A DNA stretch of 64,000 nucleotides from Gordonia sp049847105 (lineage in GTDB: Bacteria; Actinomycetota; Actinomycetes; Mycobacteriales; Mycobacteriaceae). The notes beneath the pieces are model-generated. The model saw only the letters and a list, made by a program, of their open reading frames with translations, had not been told where the DNA came from and did no database searches. The stretch spans positions 1,178,001-1,242,000 of the forward strand of contig NZ_JBNCNS010000001.1 of assembly GCF_049847105.1 (NCBI RefSeq), given 5' to 3'. This document shows, piece by piece, positions 23,714-33,235 of this stretch (positions within the stretch are counted from its first letter, which is position 1; each line of letters opens with the position of its first letter). A program made the position numbers and the translations under genes.

Positions 23714-25879
23714 ATGAGTGATGACGCTCGGCCTCACCACGACAGCACCGGCGACATCATCGACCCCTCCCCGAGCGATCCGCCACATCCCGAGGCAGGC
23801 CGCAGCTCGGTCAATCTCGCGGTCTTCATCACGAGTGCGACGATCGTGCTCGCGTTCGCGATCTGGGCCCTGGTCTCACCGGACACGGCCGCGAGTGTGA
23901 TCAACGACGTCCGCGAGTTCATCTCCCGATGGTTCGGCTGGTGGTATTTCATCCTCGCGACGGCGATCCTCGGGGTCGTCGTCTTCCTGGGGGCAAGCAA
24001 ATACGGCCGGTATCGCCTCGGCCCCGAGGAATCCCGACCCGAGTACAGCCTGTTCACCTGGACCGCCATGCTCTTCGCGGCCGGGATCGGCATCGACCTC
24101 ATGTTCTTCTCGGTCGCCGAACCGGTCACCCACTTCCTCAATCCCCCCACCGGACCGGGCGAGACCAATGCCGCCGCCCGCGAGGCGGTCACCTGGACGG
24201 TGTTCCACTACGGCGTCACCGGATGGGCGATGTACGCACTGATGGGCGGCGCCCTGGCCTACTTCGCGTTCCGCCACAACCTGCCGCTGACCATCCGTGC
24301 CGCGCTGTACCCGATCTTCGGGAAACGGGTCGAGGGGCGCTGGGGCGACGCCATCGACGTCGCCGCGGTCCTCGGGACCATCTTCGGGATCGCGACGTCA
24401 CTGGGTATCGGTGTGGTGCAACTCAACTACGGTCTCAACGAGATCTTCGGGATATCGCAGGGCAAGGCCGCCCAGATCGGTCTGATCGTGCTGTCGGTGG
24501 TCATCGCGACCGCCTCGGCCACCTCGGGTGTCGACAAGGGCATCCGCCGACTCTCCGAGCTGAATGTCATCCTCGCGATCGTCCTGCTCGTCTACATCCT
24601 CGTGGCGGGCAAGACCGACTTCCTGCTCAACGGCCTCACACAGAACGCCGGGGACTACGTGTCCACCTTCGCCGACCGCACGCTCGACACGTTCGCCTGG
24701 GATCAGGTCAATCCGACGCCGGGCAACGACGCCCGCGGGTTCGTCGACGGCTGGACGCTGTTCTTCTGGGCGTGGTGGGTGGCGTGGGCGCCGTTCGTCG
24801 GCCTGTTCCTGGCGCGAATCTCCCGCGGACGCACCATGCGCCAGTTCGTGTTCGGCGTCCTCGTCGTGCCGTTCAGCTTCATCCTGTTGTGGATCTCCAT
24901 CTTCGGGAACAGCGCGCTCGAGGTCGCGCGCGGCGACCAGGGCTTCGCCGAGACCACTGCCTCCACCCCCGAAGCCGGGTTCTACTCGCTGCTCGAGCAG
25001 TATCCCGGGTCCACGCTGCTCATCGGGATCGCCACGATCACCGGTCTGCTGTTCTACGTCACCAGCGCCGACTCCGGTTCACTCGTGATGGGCAATTTCA
25101 CCTCGCGGCTGCCGGATCCGATGGCCGACTGCGCGCGATCCGTGCGCATCTTCTGGTCCGTGGCCATCGGACTGCTCACGCTGTCGATGCTGTTCGCCGG
25201 CGGCGGTGACGGATCGATCCTCACGTTGCAGGCCGCGACGGTGATCATGGGACTGCCGTTCTCGTTCGTGCTCGGCCTCATCTGCATCTCGCTGCTGAGA
25301 GCGGTCCGGAACGAGTCGTACAAGCTGGACAGTTTCCGGACGACACTGCCCAAGGTGATCGCCGCGGGCCGCGGCTCGTCGGAACACGGGAGTTGGCGGC
25401 AACGCCTCGTGGGCACCCTGCGCTATCCGGGGCCGTCGACGACGCGCAAGTTCATCACCAAATCCGTCGTCCCCGCGATGCGTGAGGTCGCCGACGAGTT
25501 CACGAAGGGCGGCATCGCAGCCCGGGTCGACGAATCGGCGAGCAACGAGGGTCTGCCGTCACCCCGGCTGATCGTCGAACTCGCGCAAGAGCCGCGGTTC
25601 GAATACTGCGTATGGCCGGTGTCGGCGCCGACCCCGACTTACGCCGTGCTGTCGCAGCGGTCCGACGATCGCTACTTCCGGTGCGAGGTGTACCTGACCG
25701 AAGGGTCACAAGGCTATTCACTCAATGCCTACAATCGCGAACAGGTCATCGGCGACATCCTGGACCAGTACGAGCGTCACCTCGGCTACCTTCATCTGCG
25801 ACGATCGGCCACCGACAGCCACGCCATCCCTGTGGTCGACAGACCCGATGCCGAACCCCAAGGAATCCCGGAACCATGA
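23714..25879 (+). CDS. betT: BCCT-family choline/betaine transporter
   Basis: A 721-residue transporter with 12 membrane helices and a soluble C-terminal domain of about 190 residues, as in BetT. The BCCT signature is in TLFFWAWWVAWAPFVGLF and the following ISRGRT. FAAGIGIDLMFFSVAEP and GIATSLGIGVVQLN line the substrate path. It imports choline by proton or sodium coupling. The stop overlaps the betB start (ATGA). The long C-terminal domain in BetT proteins senses osmotic state. With betB and betA downstream, choline is the probable substrate. Confidence 0.92.
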   Translation: MSDDARPHHDSTGDIIDPSPSDPPHPEAGRSSVNLAVFITSATIVLAFAIWALVSPDTAASVINDVREFISRWFGWWYFILATAILGVVVFLGASKYGRYRLGPEESRPEYSLFTWTAMLFAAGIGIDLMFFSVAEPVTHFLNPPTGPGETNAAAREAVTWTVFHYGVTGWAMYALMGGALAYFAFRHNLPLTIRAALYPIFGKRVEGRWGDAIDVAAVLGTIFGIATSLGIGVVQLNYGLNEIFGISQGKAAQIGLIVLSVVIATASATSGVDKGIRRLSELNVILAIVLLVYILVAGKTDFLLNGLTQNAGDYVSTFADRTLDTFAWDQVNPTPGNDARGFVDGWTLFFWAWWVAWAPFVGLFLARISRGRTMRQFVFGVLVVPFSFILLWISIFGNSALEVARGDQGFAETTASTPEAGFYSLLEQYPGSTLLIGIATITGLLFYVTSADSGSLVMGNFTSRLPDPMADCARSVRIFWSVAIGLLTLSMLFAGGGDGSILTLQAATVIMGLPFSFVLGLICISLLRAVRNESYKLDSFRTTLPKVIAAGRGSSEHGSWRQRLVGTLRYPGPSTTRKFITKSVVPAMREVADEFTKGGIAARVDESASNEGLPSPRLIVELAQEPRFEYCVWPVSAPTPTYAVLSQRSDDRYFRCEVYLTEGSQGYSLNAYNREQVIGDILDQYERHLGYLHLRRSATDSHAIPVVDRPDAEPQGIPEP

Positions 25880-27390
25880 GCGACACGCTTTTCATCGACG
25901 GCCGGTGGCGCCCCGCGGCCTCCGGTCAGACACGTGAGATCCGCTGTCCTGCAGACGGTTCACTCGTCGGCGTGGTCGCGGAGGCGGGGTCCGTCGACAC
26001 CGAGTCCGCCATCGCCGCGGCACGACACGCCTTCGACGACGGTCCCTGGCGGCAGACCGGTGCGGCCGAGCGAGGTGATCTCCTGCTGCGTGTCGCGGCC
26101 GAGATCGACACACGCCGCGACGAGTTCGTGCGCGCCGAGACGCTCGACACCGGCAAGCGACCGTACGAGTCGGACCTCGACATGACCGACATCGCCAACT
26201 GCTTCCGTTATTTCGGCAAGCTCGCCGCCGAGGATGCCGGTCGGGTGGTCGACGCCGGCTCCGCGGACGTGGACTCCCGGATCGTCTACGAGCCGGTCGG
26301 CGTCTGCGGCCTGATCACACCGTGGAATTATCCGCTTCTGCAGGCGGCGTGGAAGATCGCACCTGCCCTCGCCGCGGGCAACACCTTCGTACTCAAGCCC
26401 GCCGAACTCACCCCGCACACCTCGATCCTCATCATGCGGGTGCTCGAACACCTGGGGGTGCCTCCTGGCGTGGCGAACCTTGTCCTGGGCGCCGGAGCCG
26501 ATGCCGGGGCGCCGCTGTCGGCCCACCCCGATGTCGATCTCGTCTCTTTCACCGGCGGTCTCGTCACCGGCAAGGTGATCGCACGGCAGGCGGCCGCGAC
26601 GGTGAAGAAGGTGGCGCTCGAGCTCGGCGGCAAGAACCCGAACGTCGTGTTCGCCGACGCCTGCGACACCGACGACCGGCTCGGCGCCGCGGTCGACAAC
26701 GCACTCAACGCCGCATTCCTGCACTCGGGTCAAGTGTGTTCGGCGGGAGCACGTCTCGTCATCGAGGATTCCGCGCACAACCGATTCGTCGACGAACTCG
26801 TCCGTCGGGCAGAGCAGATCCGGCTCGGCCTCCCGTTCGCCGACGGCACCGAGACCGGCCCGCTGATCTCGTCGGCGCACCGCGACAAGGTGCACGCGTA
26901 TGTCGAGCAGGCCCGCGCCGACGGCGCGGTGATCCGAACCGGCGGGGCATTCGGCACCGGCGACCACGGCTCCGGAAGTCTCGACGACGGCTGGTTCTAC
27001 CTGCCCACGATCATCGACGGAGCAACCAGGGAGATGGCGTGCGTACACGATGAGGCCTTCGGGCCGACGGTGACCGTCGAGACCTTCACCGACGAGGACG
27101 AAGCCGTCGCCATCGCCAATGACACCGAATACGGACTGGCGGGCGCGGTCTGGTCCGCCGATTCCGCACGTGCCCGTCGCATCGCGGCTCGATTGCGGCA
27201 CGGCACCGTGTGGGTCAACGAGTTCGGACCGTATCTGCCGCAGGCAGAATGGGGCGGATTCGGACACTCGGGCGTCGGCCGCGAGCTCGGACCATCGGGC
27301 CTCGCCGAGTATCGAGAGGCCAAACACGTCTACGAGAATCTCCGGCCGGGCGTGACCGGCTGGTTCGCCGACCGAGGGAGAAACCGATGA
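25876..27390 (+). CDS. betB: Betaine-aldehyde dehydrogenase
   Basis: A 504-residue aldehyde dehydrogenase. Landmarks are TPWNYPLLQAAWKIAPALAA, LKPAELTP, the catalytic Glu in LELGGKNP and catalytic Cys in HSGQVCSAGARL, and EAFGPTVTVETF near the end. It oxidises betaine aldehyde to glycine betaine with NAD(P)+. The ATG overlaps the betT stop, and its stop overlaps the betA ATG, each by ATGA, so the three are one translationally coupled unit. The specific substrate is inferred from the operon. Confidence 0.9.
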   Translation: MSDTLFIDGRWRPAASGQTREIRCPADGSLVGVVAEAGSVDTESAIAAARHAFDDGPWRQTGAAERGDLLLRVAAEIDTRRDEFVRAETLDTGKRPYESDLDMTDIANCFRYFGKLAAEDAGRVVDAGSADVDSRIVYEPVGVCGLITPWNYPLLQAAWKIAPALAAGNTFVLKPAELTPHTSILIMRVLEHLGVPPGVANLVLGAGADAGAPLSAHPDVDLVSFTGGLVTGKVIARQAAATVKKVALELGGKNPNVVFADACDTDDRLGAAVDNALNAAFLHSGQVCSAGARLVIEDSAHNRFVDELVRRAEQIRLGLPFADGTETGPLISSAHRDKVHAYVEQARADGAVIRTGGAFGTGDHGSGSLDDGWFYLPTIIDGATREMACVHDEAFGPTVTVETFTDEDEAVAIANDTEYGLAGAVWSADSARARRIAARLRHGTVWVNEFGPYLPQAEWGGFGHSGVGRELGPSGLAEYREAKHVYENLRPGVTGWFADRGRNR

Positions 27391-28967
27391 CCGACACCTT
27401 CGACCACGTCGTCGTCGGGGGTGGCTCGGCAGGCGCAGCCGTCGCATCACGGCTGTCCGAGAATCCCGCCGTCACCGTCTGTCTCATCGAGGCCGGGCCG
27501 TCGGATATCGGCGACGACGCCATCCTGCGGTTGGACCGGTGGATGGAACTACTCGAGTCCGGATACGACTGGGACTATCCGATCGAGCCGCAGGAGAACG
27601 GTAACGACTTCATGCGCCATGCCCGGGCGAAGGTGCTCGGCGGATGCAGTTCCCACAACAGCTGTATCGCGTTCTGGGCACCGCGCGAGGACCTCGACTC
27701 CTGGGAGCGCGACTTCGGTTGCACCGGTTGGGGGTCCGAATCGGTGTATCGACTCTATCCCCAGATCGAGACCAACGACGCGCCTGGCGATCACCACGGT
27801 CGTAGGGGTCCGGTGCACATCATGACCGTGCCGCCGAACGACCCGTGTGGCGTGGCGGTACTCGACGCCTGCGAGGCCGTCGGCATCCCGCGCGTCGAGT
27901 TCAACAGCGGCACCACGGTGATCAACGGCGCCAGCTTTTTCCAGATCAACCGACGTCCGGACGGCGTACGAGCATCCTCGTCGGTCAGCTACCTCCACCC
28001 GAATCTGGACCGCCCGAACCTCACGGTCCGCACCGGCTCATGGGCCAAGCGGATCGTCGTCGAGCAATCCGGCGGCGGTCTGCGTGCGAGCGGTGTCGAC
28101 ATCACCGACAACGCCTTCGGTCGCACCACCACGGTGCACGCCACACGCGAGGTGATCGTATCGGCGGGCGCCATCGACACGCCGAAACTGCTGATGCTGT
28201 CGGGAATCGGGCCGACCGTCCACCTGCGCGAGCACGGGATCGATGTGCTGGTCGACTCGCCGGGGGTCGGCGCGAATCTGCAGGACCACCCGGAGGGTGT
28301 GATCGGCTTCGAGACGACACGGCCTATGCCGACCGAGTCCACCCAGTGGTGGGAAGCGGGCATCTTCACCACCACCGTCGACGGCCTCGACCGCCCCGAC
28401 CTGATGATGCATTACGGCAGTGTGCCGTTCGACATGCACACACTGCGCCAGGGATATCCCACCAGCGAGAACACCTTCTGCCTCACGCCGAATGTCACAC
28501 ACGCGCGGTCGCGCGGCACCGTGCGTCTGCGCTCCCTCGACTTCCGCGACAAACCGCGGGTGGATCCTCGTTATTTCACCGACCCCGACGGCCATGACAT
28601 GCGGGTGATGATCGCCGGCATCCGTAAGGCGCGCGAGATAGCGGCGGCCGCGCCGCTGTCGGATTGGATTGCACGCGAACTGTATCCGGGCGCGGATGCC
28701 ACGACGGACACCGAGCTGGCCGACTACATCAGCCGGACGCACAACACCGTCTACCATCCGGTCGGGACAGTCCGGATGGGGCCCGCCGACGACCCGACGT
28801 CACCACTGGACCCGGACCTGCGCGTGAAAGGCGTGTCGGGACTGCGGGTTGCCGATGCCTCGGTGTTCCCCGCACACACGACGGTCAACCCGAACATCAC
28901 CGTGATGCTGGTCGGCGAGCGGTGCGCGGAGCTGGTCGCTGCCGCGGCGACCGAAGGTGACCGCTGA
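27387..28967 (+). CDS. betA: Choline dehydrogenase (GMC oxidoreductase)
   Basis: A 526-residue FAD enzyme. The dinucleotide motif VVVGGGSAGAAVASRL is at about 8-23. GMC signature 1 lies around AKVLGGCSSHN, signature 2 around SAGAIDTPKLLMLSGIGP. The C-terminal catalytic His/Asn region is NTVYHPVGTVRMG and TVNPNITVMLVGER. It oxidises choline to betaine aldehyde. It is the last gene of the bet unit; a degraded IS begins 40 bp beyond its stop. Another alcohol substrate is possible but the context favours choline. Confidence 0.9.
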   Translation: MTDTFDHVVVGGGSAGAAVASRLSENPAVTVCLIEAGPSDIGDDAILRLDRWMELLESGYDWDYPIEPQENGNDFMRHARAKVLGGCSSHNSCIAFWAPREDLDSWERDFGCTGWGSESVYRLYPQIETNDAPGDHHGRRGPVHIMTVPPNDPCGVAVLDACEAVGIPRVEFNSGTTVINGASFFQINRRPDGVRASSSVSYLHPNLDRPNLTVRTGSWAKRIVVEQSGGGLRASGVDITDNAFGRTTTVHATREVIVSAGAIDTPKLLMLSGIGPTVHLREHGIDVLVDSPGVGANLQDHPEGVIGFETTRPMPTESTQWWEAGIFTTTVDGLDRPDLMMHYGSVPFDMHTLRQGYPTSENTFCLTPNVTHARSRGTVRLRSLDFRDKPRVDPRYFTDPDGHDMRVMIAGIRKAREIAAAAPLSDWIARELYPGADATTDTELADYISRTHNTVYHPVGTVRMGPADDPTSPLDPDLRVKGVSGLRVADASVFPAHTTVNPNITVMLVGERCAELVAAAATEGDR

Positions 28968-29075
28968 GGCCGAACGCGCCGCCCTGCCCCTCCCATGCCC
29001 CATGCCCGGGACTGCCCCCGGTTTGGTTGACATCTGATCTGTGAGGATTTCCCTCACGGTGGAAGGATGTTTTCC

Positions 29076-29368
29076 ATGCCCAAAGCGTTCCCGAGGAGTT
29101 TCGTCGCGACGTGATCGAGGTCGCCCGCAAGGGCGAGCCGCCGCTACGTCAGATCGCGAAAGACTTCGGAATCTCCGAGGCCTGCTTGCATCGCTGGCTC
29201 AAGACCGCCGACCGCGACGACCGCGTCGAGTCCACCGGCAAACACGACTGTGGTGATCGGGCGGCAGAGCTGCGTGAAGCCCACAAACGGATCAAACTCC
29301 TCGAGCAGGAAGCCGAGGTCATGCGGCGCGCCGTGGGCTATCTCTCGCGGGGGGTCAACCCAAAATGA
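29076..29368 (+). pseudogene. IS3 OrfA (HTH), frameshifted
   Basis: From ATG 29076 the frame reads MPKAF and is lost at about 29091, where one base seems missing (TTCCCGAG for TTCCCCGAG). The rest, EEFRRDVIEVARKGEPPL then IAKDFGISEACLHRWLK, is a normal OrfA helix-turn-helix with a leucine-zipper tail (LREAHKRIKLLEQEAEVMRRA). It would bind the IS ends and make the OrfAB fusion by programmed frameshifting. Confidence 0.82.
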
Positions 29369-30231
29369 TGTACCCGCTGGTCCTCGACCTTGCCGCTGAC
29401 GGTGTGCCCGTCACGGTGACCTGCCGGGTGCTTGGATTCTCCACCCAAGGCTTCTGCAGATGAAGAAAATTCCAGTCACACAACGCGACTGGGACAACGC
29501 GCATCTGATCAATGCCGCCCGCGAGATCCACGATGACGACCCGGCGTTCGGATACCGCTTCATCGCCGCCGAGCTTCCCGACCACGGCATCACCGCCGGC
29601 GAAAACCGCGTTGCCCGATTGTGTTCACAGGAGCGTCTGTCGTCGGCGTTCTCCAAGAAGCGGGGCCTGACCACCAAGTCCGGCCCACCGGTCCACGACG
29701 ACCTCGTCGACCGCCACTTCACTGCACAGCGACCCGACCAGGTATGGCTGACCGACATTACCGAACACCGGACCGACGAGGGCAAAATCTACCTGTGCGC
29801 GATCAAGGACGTGTACTCCAACAAGGTCGTCGGCTACTCGATCGACTCCCGGATGAAGGCCTCGCTCGGGTGCGGGCATTGAACAATGCAGTTGCTCAAC
29901 GCAACCCGGACCAGACCGTTGTTCACTCCGACCGATTGAACCCGCCCAATTCCGGTCCTGCAAGTTTGTTCATGCGCTGTCACACAACGGGTTACGCGGA
30001 TCGATAGGACGAGTGGGTGCGTGCGGAAACAACGCCGCAATGGAGTCATTCTTCGCCCTGCTGCAGAAAAACGTGCTCGACCGCCAGCGGTGGTCGACCC
30101 GCGAGGAGCTACGTCTGGCGATCGTTGTCTGGATCGAGAAGACCTACCACCGCAAGCGTCGACAACGGCGCCTCGGCAAGCTCACGGCGATCGAGTTTGA
30201 GACAATCAACCAGGCCGCACACGCGGCCTGA
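29365..30231 (+). pseudogene. IS3 OrfB transposase (DDE), multiply frameshifted
   Basis: The rve-type integrase core can be pieced together from three frames. Breaks lie at about 29461 (a TGA where TGC-AGA-TGG-AAG is expected), about 29870 (one base missing before VRALNNAVAQRN) and about 29940-29955. The first Asp is in VWLTDITEH, the second in VVHSDR and the Glu in NNAAMESFF, followed by KTYHRKRRQRRLGKLT. All catalytic positions survive but the gene cannot make a full transposase. Confidence 0.85.
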
Positions 30232-30270
30232 TCCGCTCAACCCCACGAGTCAACTGAAGTGGGCAGTCCC

Positions 30271-30591
30271 AAACGGTCGCGGCCTGTATCCAGGTGCTCT
30301 CTCGCGGTGGCCAAGAATTCGCGCGAGCTGGTCGTGCGCTCGTCGTCGCCGGCGACTGGGGTGGACCGGGCTTGGCGGGAAATCCAGTTCGGGACGAAGA
30401 ATAATGTTGTGCGGTGCACCATTTGATGAACATCACGGCAGCACAACATGGCCAACCGGACTAACCGCCCGATGCGCCGGCGCCGCGGCTTACCGCCGCG
30501 ACCATTGACGGCTCCGGCAGACGATCCGTCATCGGTCGCCCCCTGGTCGCGGGATGAGAGTGCAGTTTTGCCCGGCCGGCAACAGACGCTG
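30271..30591. other. Intergenic remnant next to IS3 element
   Basis: No gene is recognised in these 321 bp. A perfect 9-bp inverted repeat (ATGTTGTGC at 30404-30412, partner 30441-30449) ends at an ATG (30448). That ATG opens a 56-codon frame (MANRTNRPMRRRRG..., stop at 30616-30618) that I do not recognise and that runs into the antisense esterase end. It may be debris left by IS activity. Confidence 0.35.
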
Positions 30592-31494
30592 CTACTGAAC
30601 GGTGAGATGTTGAGTTAGGAAGAGAGCCGCCCGGTCGAGGGCGTGGTCGGCCTCGTCGAGCTGGCCGATGAACGACTGGAAGACATGGGGGACTCTAGCG
30701 GTGACGTCGAGGATAACGTCGACGTCGGCGTCCCGGGCACGCTCGGCGAGGCGGACGGAGTCGTCCAGCAGCAGCTCGTTCGTTCCGACCTGAAGCAGGA
30801 GTGGGGGGAATCCGGTCATATCGGCGAGGACGGCGGGGGCGATGAGTTCCTGGTTCGGGTCCTGCCCGTCGAGGTACATGCCGCCGGTGTAGGCCATGCC
30901 CTCGCGCGTGAAGAAGGGATCGACGCCCTTCTTGCTCTCCATGGTGCGACCCGACCTCGTGTGATCGAGCCCCGGGGAGAACGCCACGACCGCGCCGGGC
31001 AGCGGCAACCCGGCTTTGCGGGTTGCCAAGGTGGTCGTCACCGAGAGGCCACCGCCGGCGGAGTCTCCCGCGAAGGCGATAGTGGCCGGGTCTGCGCCGT
31101 GGTCGAGTAACTCCTTGTAGGCGGCCAGGCAGTCATCGAGTCCTGCGGGGAACGGATGCTCCGGTGCGAGCCGGTAGTCGAGGGACATCGAGGTCATGCC
31201 GGTGCGCACGACGAGGCTGGCGGTCAGACCCATCGCCGTCTGAGGCGAGCCCAGCGCGAACGAGCCGCCGTGGAAGTACAGGATCGTGCCCGGACGAATC
31301 TCGCCCTCCGGATCGACCCGGACCGCTGATCGTCCTGCGAGGGTCGTCTCCGAGGTCCGCACGCCCGAGGGCACGGGGAAGCGCGCCATGAGCTTCGCGA
31401 AGTTCTCTCGCATGACTTCCACCGGCTGGGGTGAAAATCCCGACGGGACGCTGCGCAACACCTTGTCTATGACTTCACGCTGTTCTCTGCTCAC
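30592..31494 (-). CDS. Alpha/beta hydrolase, hormone-sensitive-lipase-like esterase
   Basis: A 300-residue carboxylesterase of the HSL (family IV) type. YFHGGSFALGS carries the HGG oxyanion motif, AFAGDSAGGGLSV the Ser nucleophile, and the acid and His fall in the C-terminal TNELLLDD and PHVFQSF. DYRLAPEHPFPAGLDD is a hallmark block. It hydrolyses short acyl esters in the cytoplasm. It lies alone between a full IS3 copy and an IS3 remnant in the same orientation, which suggests that it sits in a formerly mobile segment. Confidence 0.9.
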   Translation of the reverse strand: MSREQREVIDKVLRSVPSGFSPQPVEVMRENFAKLMARFPVPSGVRTSETTLAGRSAVRVDPEGEIRPGTILYFHGGSFALGSPQTAMGLTASLVVRTGMTSMSLDYRLAPEHPFPAGLDDCLAAYKELLDHGADPATIAFAGDSAGGGLSVTTTLATRKAGLPLPGAVVAFSPGLDHTRSGRTMESKKGVDPFFTREGMAYTGGMYLDGQDPNQELIAPAVLADMTGFPPLLLQVGTNELLLDDSVRLAERARDADVDVILDVTARVPHVFQSFIGQLDEADHALDRAALFLTQHLTVQ

Positions 31495-31532
31495 GGGTCT
31501 ACCCTCTCAGACCGAACGAGGCCATAGGGCGT

Positions 31533-31700
31533 CGAGTTTGCGTCTGACGATCGTGATCTGGATGGAGACGTCCTACCACCGCAAGCATCGACATCGACGT
31601 CTCGGCCAGCTCACCCCGATCGAATCTGAGACAATCAATCAGACCGCACAGCGTGGCGTGAACCACGCCCCACGAGTCAACCGAAGTGGGGGCAGCCCCC
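31533..31700 (+). mobile_element. IS3-family remnant (3' end of orfB plus right end)
   Basis: The frame reads LRLTIVIWMETSYHRKHRHRR then LGQLTPIESETINQTAQ, a diverged copy of the last 40 codons of the OrfB at 30100-30231. It is followed by an IS end (GTCAACCGAAGTGGGGGCAG from 31676) like the right end of the first IS. Everything 5' of this is missing. The remnant stops 11 bp before the LLM oxidoreductase stop codon, so an old insertion or deletion took place exactly there. Confidence 0.8.
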
Positions 31701-31711
31701 CACACGGCCGG

Positions 31712-32518
31712 CTAACGTCCGGCGAGCTCGGCGACGACCGGAGAAAACCTGTCGGCCACGTCGGCGCCGAAGATGAAGTACGAGAAGCCGATCTCCTCCC
31801 GTCGCCGCTGGATCTCCTCGACGGCCGCCGCCGGATCATCCGGGAGCACGGTCATCGCGTCCGCGGCGCGAAGCACAGCCGGGTCGGTGTCGGGCGACGC
31901 CATGTGCGGTGCGACGTGGTCACCGACAACCGGCACGGCGAGCGCGAGCTCTATCTTCCCAGCGGCGCGGAAGTCACGCGCCAACCGCTCGACGTCGCCT
32001 CGAGGCTGATCGCCCAGTGCGAACGTGACCGTGTCCGCAACCTCGGCCGCCAACGCCCGCGCCTTAGAACCGTATACGGCCATCGCCACAGGCGTGTGGT
32101 GGTCGGGACCGTCGAGTTCCCGCAGCGCCCTGACGGTTTCACGTACCCCGGCCAGCCGCCCGCTCGGCGGCGGCACCGGAGGCATTCTCTTGTCGCGGAG
32201 CTCATCCTCGATTCCCGGCCTGCCGGTGCCGATGCCCATCTCGAAGCGGCCCTCGGTCACCAGCGACAACGAGTGCGCCTCCCACGCGGTCAGCCAGGCC
32301 GGGCGTAGCGGCGAGGCGTAGACCCACGTGCCCACGCGCAGGTCGGTCAGGGCCGCGACCGTGGCCAGCATCGGACCGGGAGCCGGTTGCATCTGCGGGA
32401 AGTCGGGTACCAGCAGCGTCGAGTAGCCGCTGTCGGCGACGCGGCGCACGCGATCGCGCCACGTCGGCAGGTCGGTTCTGAGCGGGGCAACCACCCCGAA
32501 TCGAAACGGCTTCGTCAT
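31712..32518 (-). CDS. LLM-class flavin/F420-dependent oxidoreductase
   Basis: A 269-residue luciferase-like monooxygenase-fold protein. It starts MTKPFRFGVVAPLRTDLPTW and includes VGTWVYASPLRPAWLTAWEA and FEMGIGTGRPGIEDE, the cofactor-binding blocks of the LLM family. The family uses FMN or F420; the mycolate-actinomycete setting makes F420 likely. ATG 32518 begins the first beta strand, whereas upstream codons do not look like protein of this family. The 3' end abuts an IS3 remnant, but the C-terminus looks complete. The substrate is unknown. Confidence 0.83.
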   Translation of the reverse strand: MTKPFRFGVVAPLRTDLPTWRDRVRRVADSGYSTLLVPDFPQMQPAPGPMLATVAALTDLRVGTWVYASPLRPAWLTAWEAHSLSLVTEGRFEMGIGTGRPGIEDELRDKRMPPVPPPSGRLAGVRETVRALRELDGPDHHTPVAMAVYGSKARALAAEVADTVTFALGDQPRGDVERLARDFRAAGKIELALAVPVVGDHVAPHMASPDTDPAVLRAADAMTVLPDDPAAAVEEIQRRREEIGFSYFIFGADVADRFSPVVAELAGR

Positions 32519-32617
32519 GTCCGGGCCCCTGTCAGTCGGTCGGTCCAGAGGTATCGACGACGGGTCCACGCGGAATTCATCGGTACGGCCGAAATCGCAG
32601 GCCACCGCGTCTCGGAT

Positions 32618-33235
32618 TCACCGCTGCTCTGACCGTCCCCCGAACGAATCGACGATTCGGTCGAGGACGACGAGCACCTCTCCTGTGGCGGCGTCCCGGT
32701 CCGCTGCACTCGCGACATACAGCGCCGACTCGTCGAGGGCCCCGATGGCGACATGCGCGAGGGGTCGCGTGGGTTGGTCGTCGATCTGCCCCGCGGCGAT
32801 CGCCGCCTGCAGAATGCCCTCGATCAGCGCGAACCCGAACTCTTCGCCACGCGCCCGCCACTCGCTCCAGCCGAGCACCGACGGGGCATCCACCAACGAG
32901 ATCATGTGGATCGCCGGGTCCGTCACCCGCTCGAGGAACACGCGGACACCGGCCTTCAGCGCAGCGAGCGGATCAGTGATCGCAAGGTCGCCGACACGCA
33001 CGGCGACCTCGGCGGTGATGTCCTGTTCGACGTCGTCGTACACCGCCGCGAACAAGCCCTGCTTGTCCTTGAACTGGTGGTACAGCGCACCGCGGGTGAC
33101 ACCGGCCTTGTCGACGATCGCCTGCGTGCCGACATCGGCATATCCGAGCTCACCGAACAGCGCGCGGCCGGCCGAGACCAGCGCGGATCGGGTGGCGGCG
33201 GTGCGCTCGGCCTGTGTTCGACGATTGACTTTCAT
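32618..33235 (-). CDS. TetR-family regulator
   Basis: A 205-residue TetR protein with a DNA-binding domain at about 10-58 (TRSALVSAGRALFGELGY...DKAGVTRGALYHQFKDKQ) and a TetR_C-type helical domain. It is divergent from the alpha/beta hydrolase at 33308 and lies about 100 bp from the LLM gene. A 12-bp direct repeat in the divergent region overlaps its own start, consistent with autorepression. The ligand is unknown. Confidence 0.9.
   Translation of the reverse strand: MKVNRRTQAERTAATRSALVSAGRALFGELGYADVGTQAIVDKAGVTRGALYHQFKDKQGLFAAVYDDVEQDITAEVAVRVGDLAITDPLAALKAGVRVFLERVTDPAIHMISLVDAPSVLGWSEWRARGEEFGFALIEGILQAAIAAGQIDDQPTRPLAHVAIGALDESALYVASAADRDAATGEVLVVLDRIVDSFGGRSEQR

Larger units (their letters stand above)
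29008..30270 (+). mobile_element. IS3-family insertion sequence, decayed
   Basis: Terminal inverted repeats are visible: GGGACTGCCC then (C)C-rich sequence to GTTGAC at 29008-29031, and GTCAACTGAAGTGGGCAGTCCC-type sequence at 30249-30270 (22 nt). The 1263-bp interior holds the usual orfA and orfB with a 4-nt overlap (ATGA at 29365). At least four single-base-scale frameshifts break the transposase, so it should be immobile by itself. Flanking trinucleotides (CCC and AAA) do not match, so no target duplication is evident. Confidence 0.85.

Noticed and set aside
29008..30270. Target-site duplication of the IS3 element
   Set aside because: The trinucleotides beside the ends (CCC and AAA) differ, so no duplication is supported.
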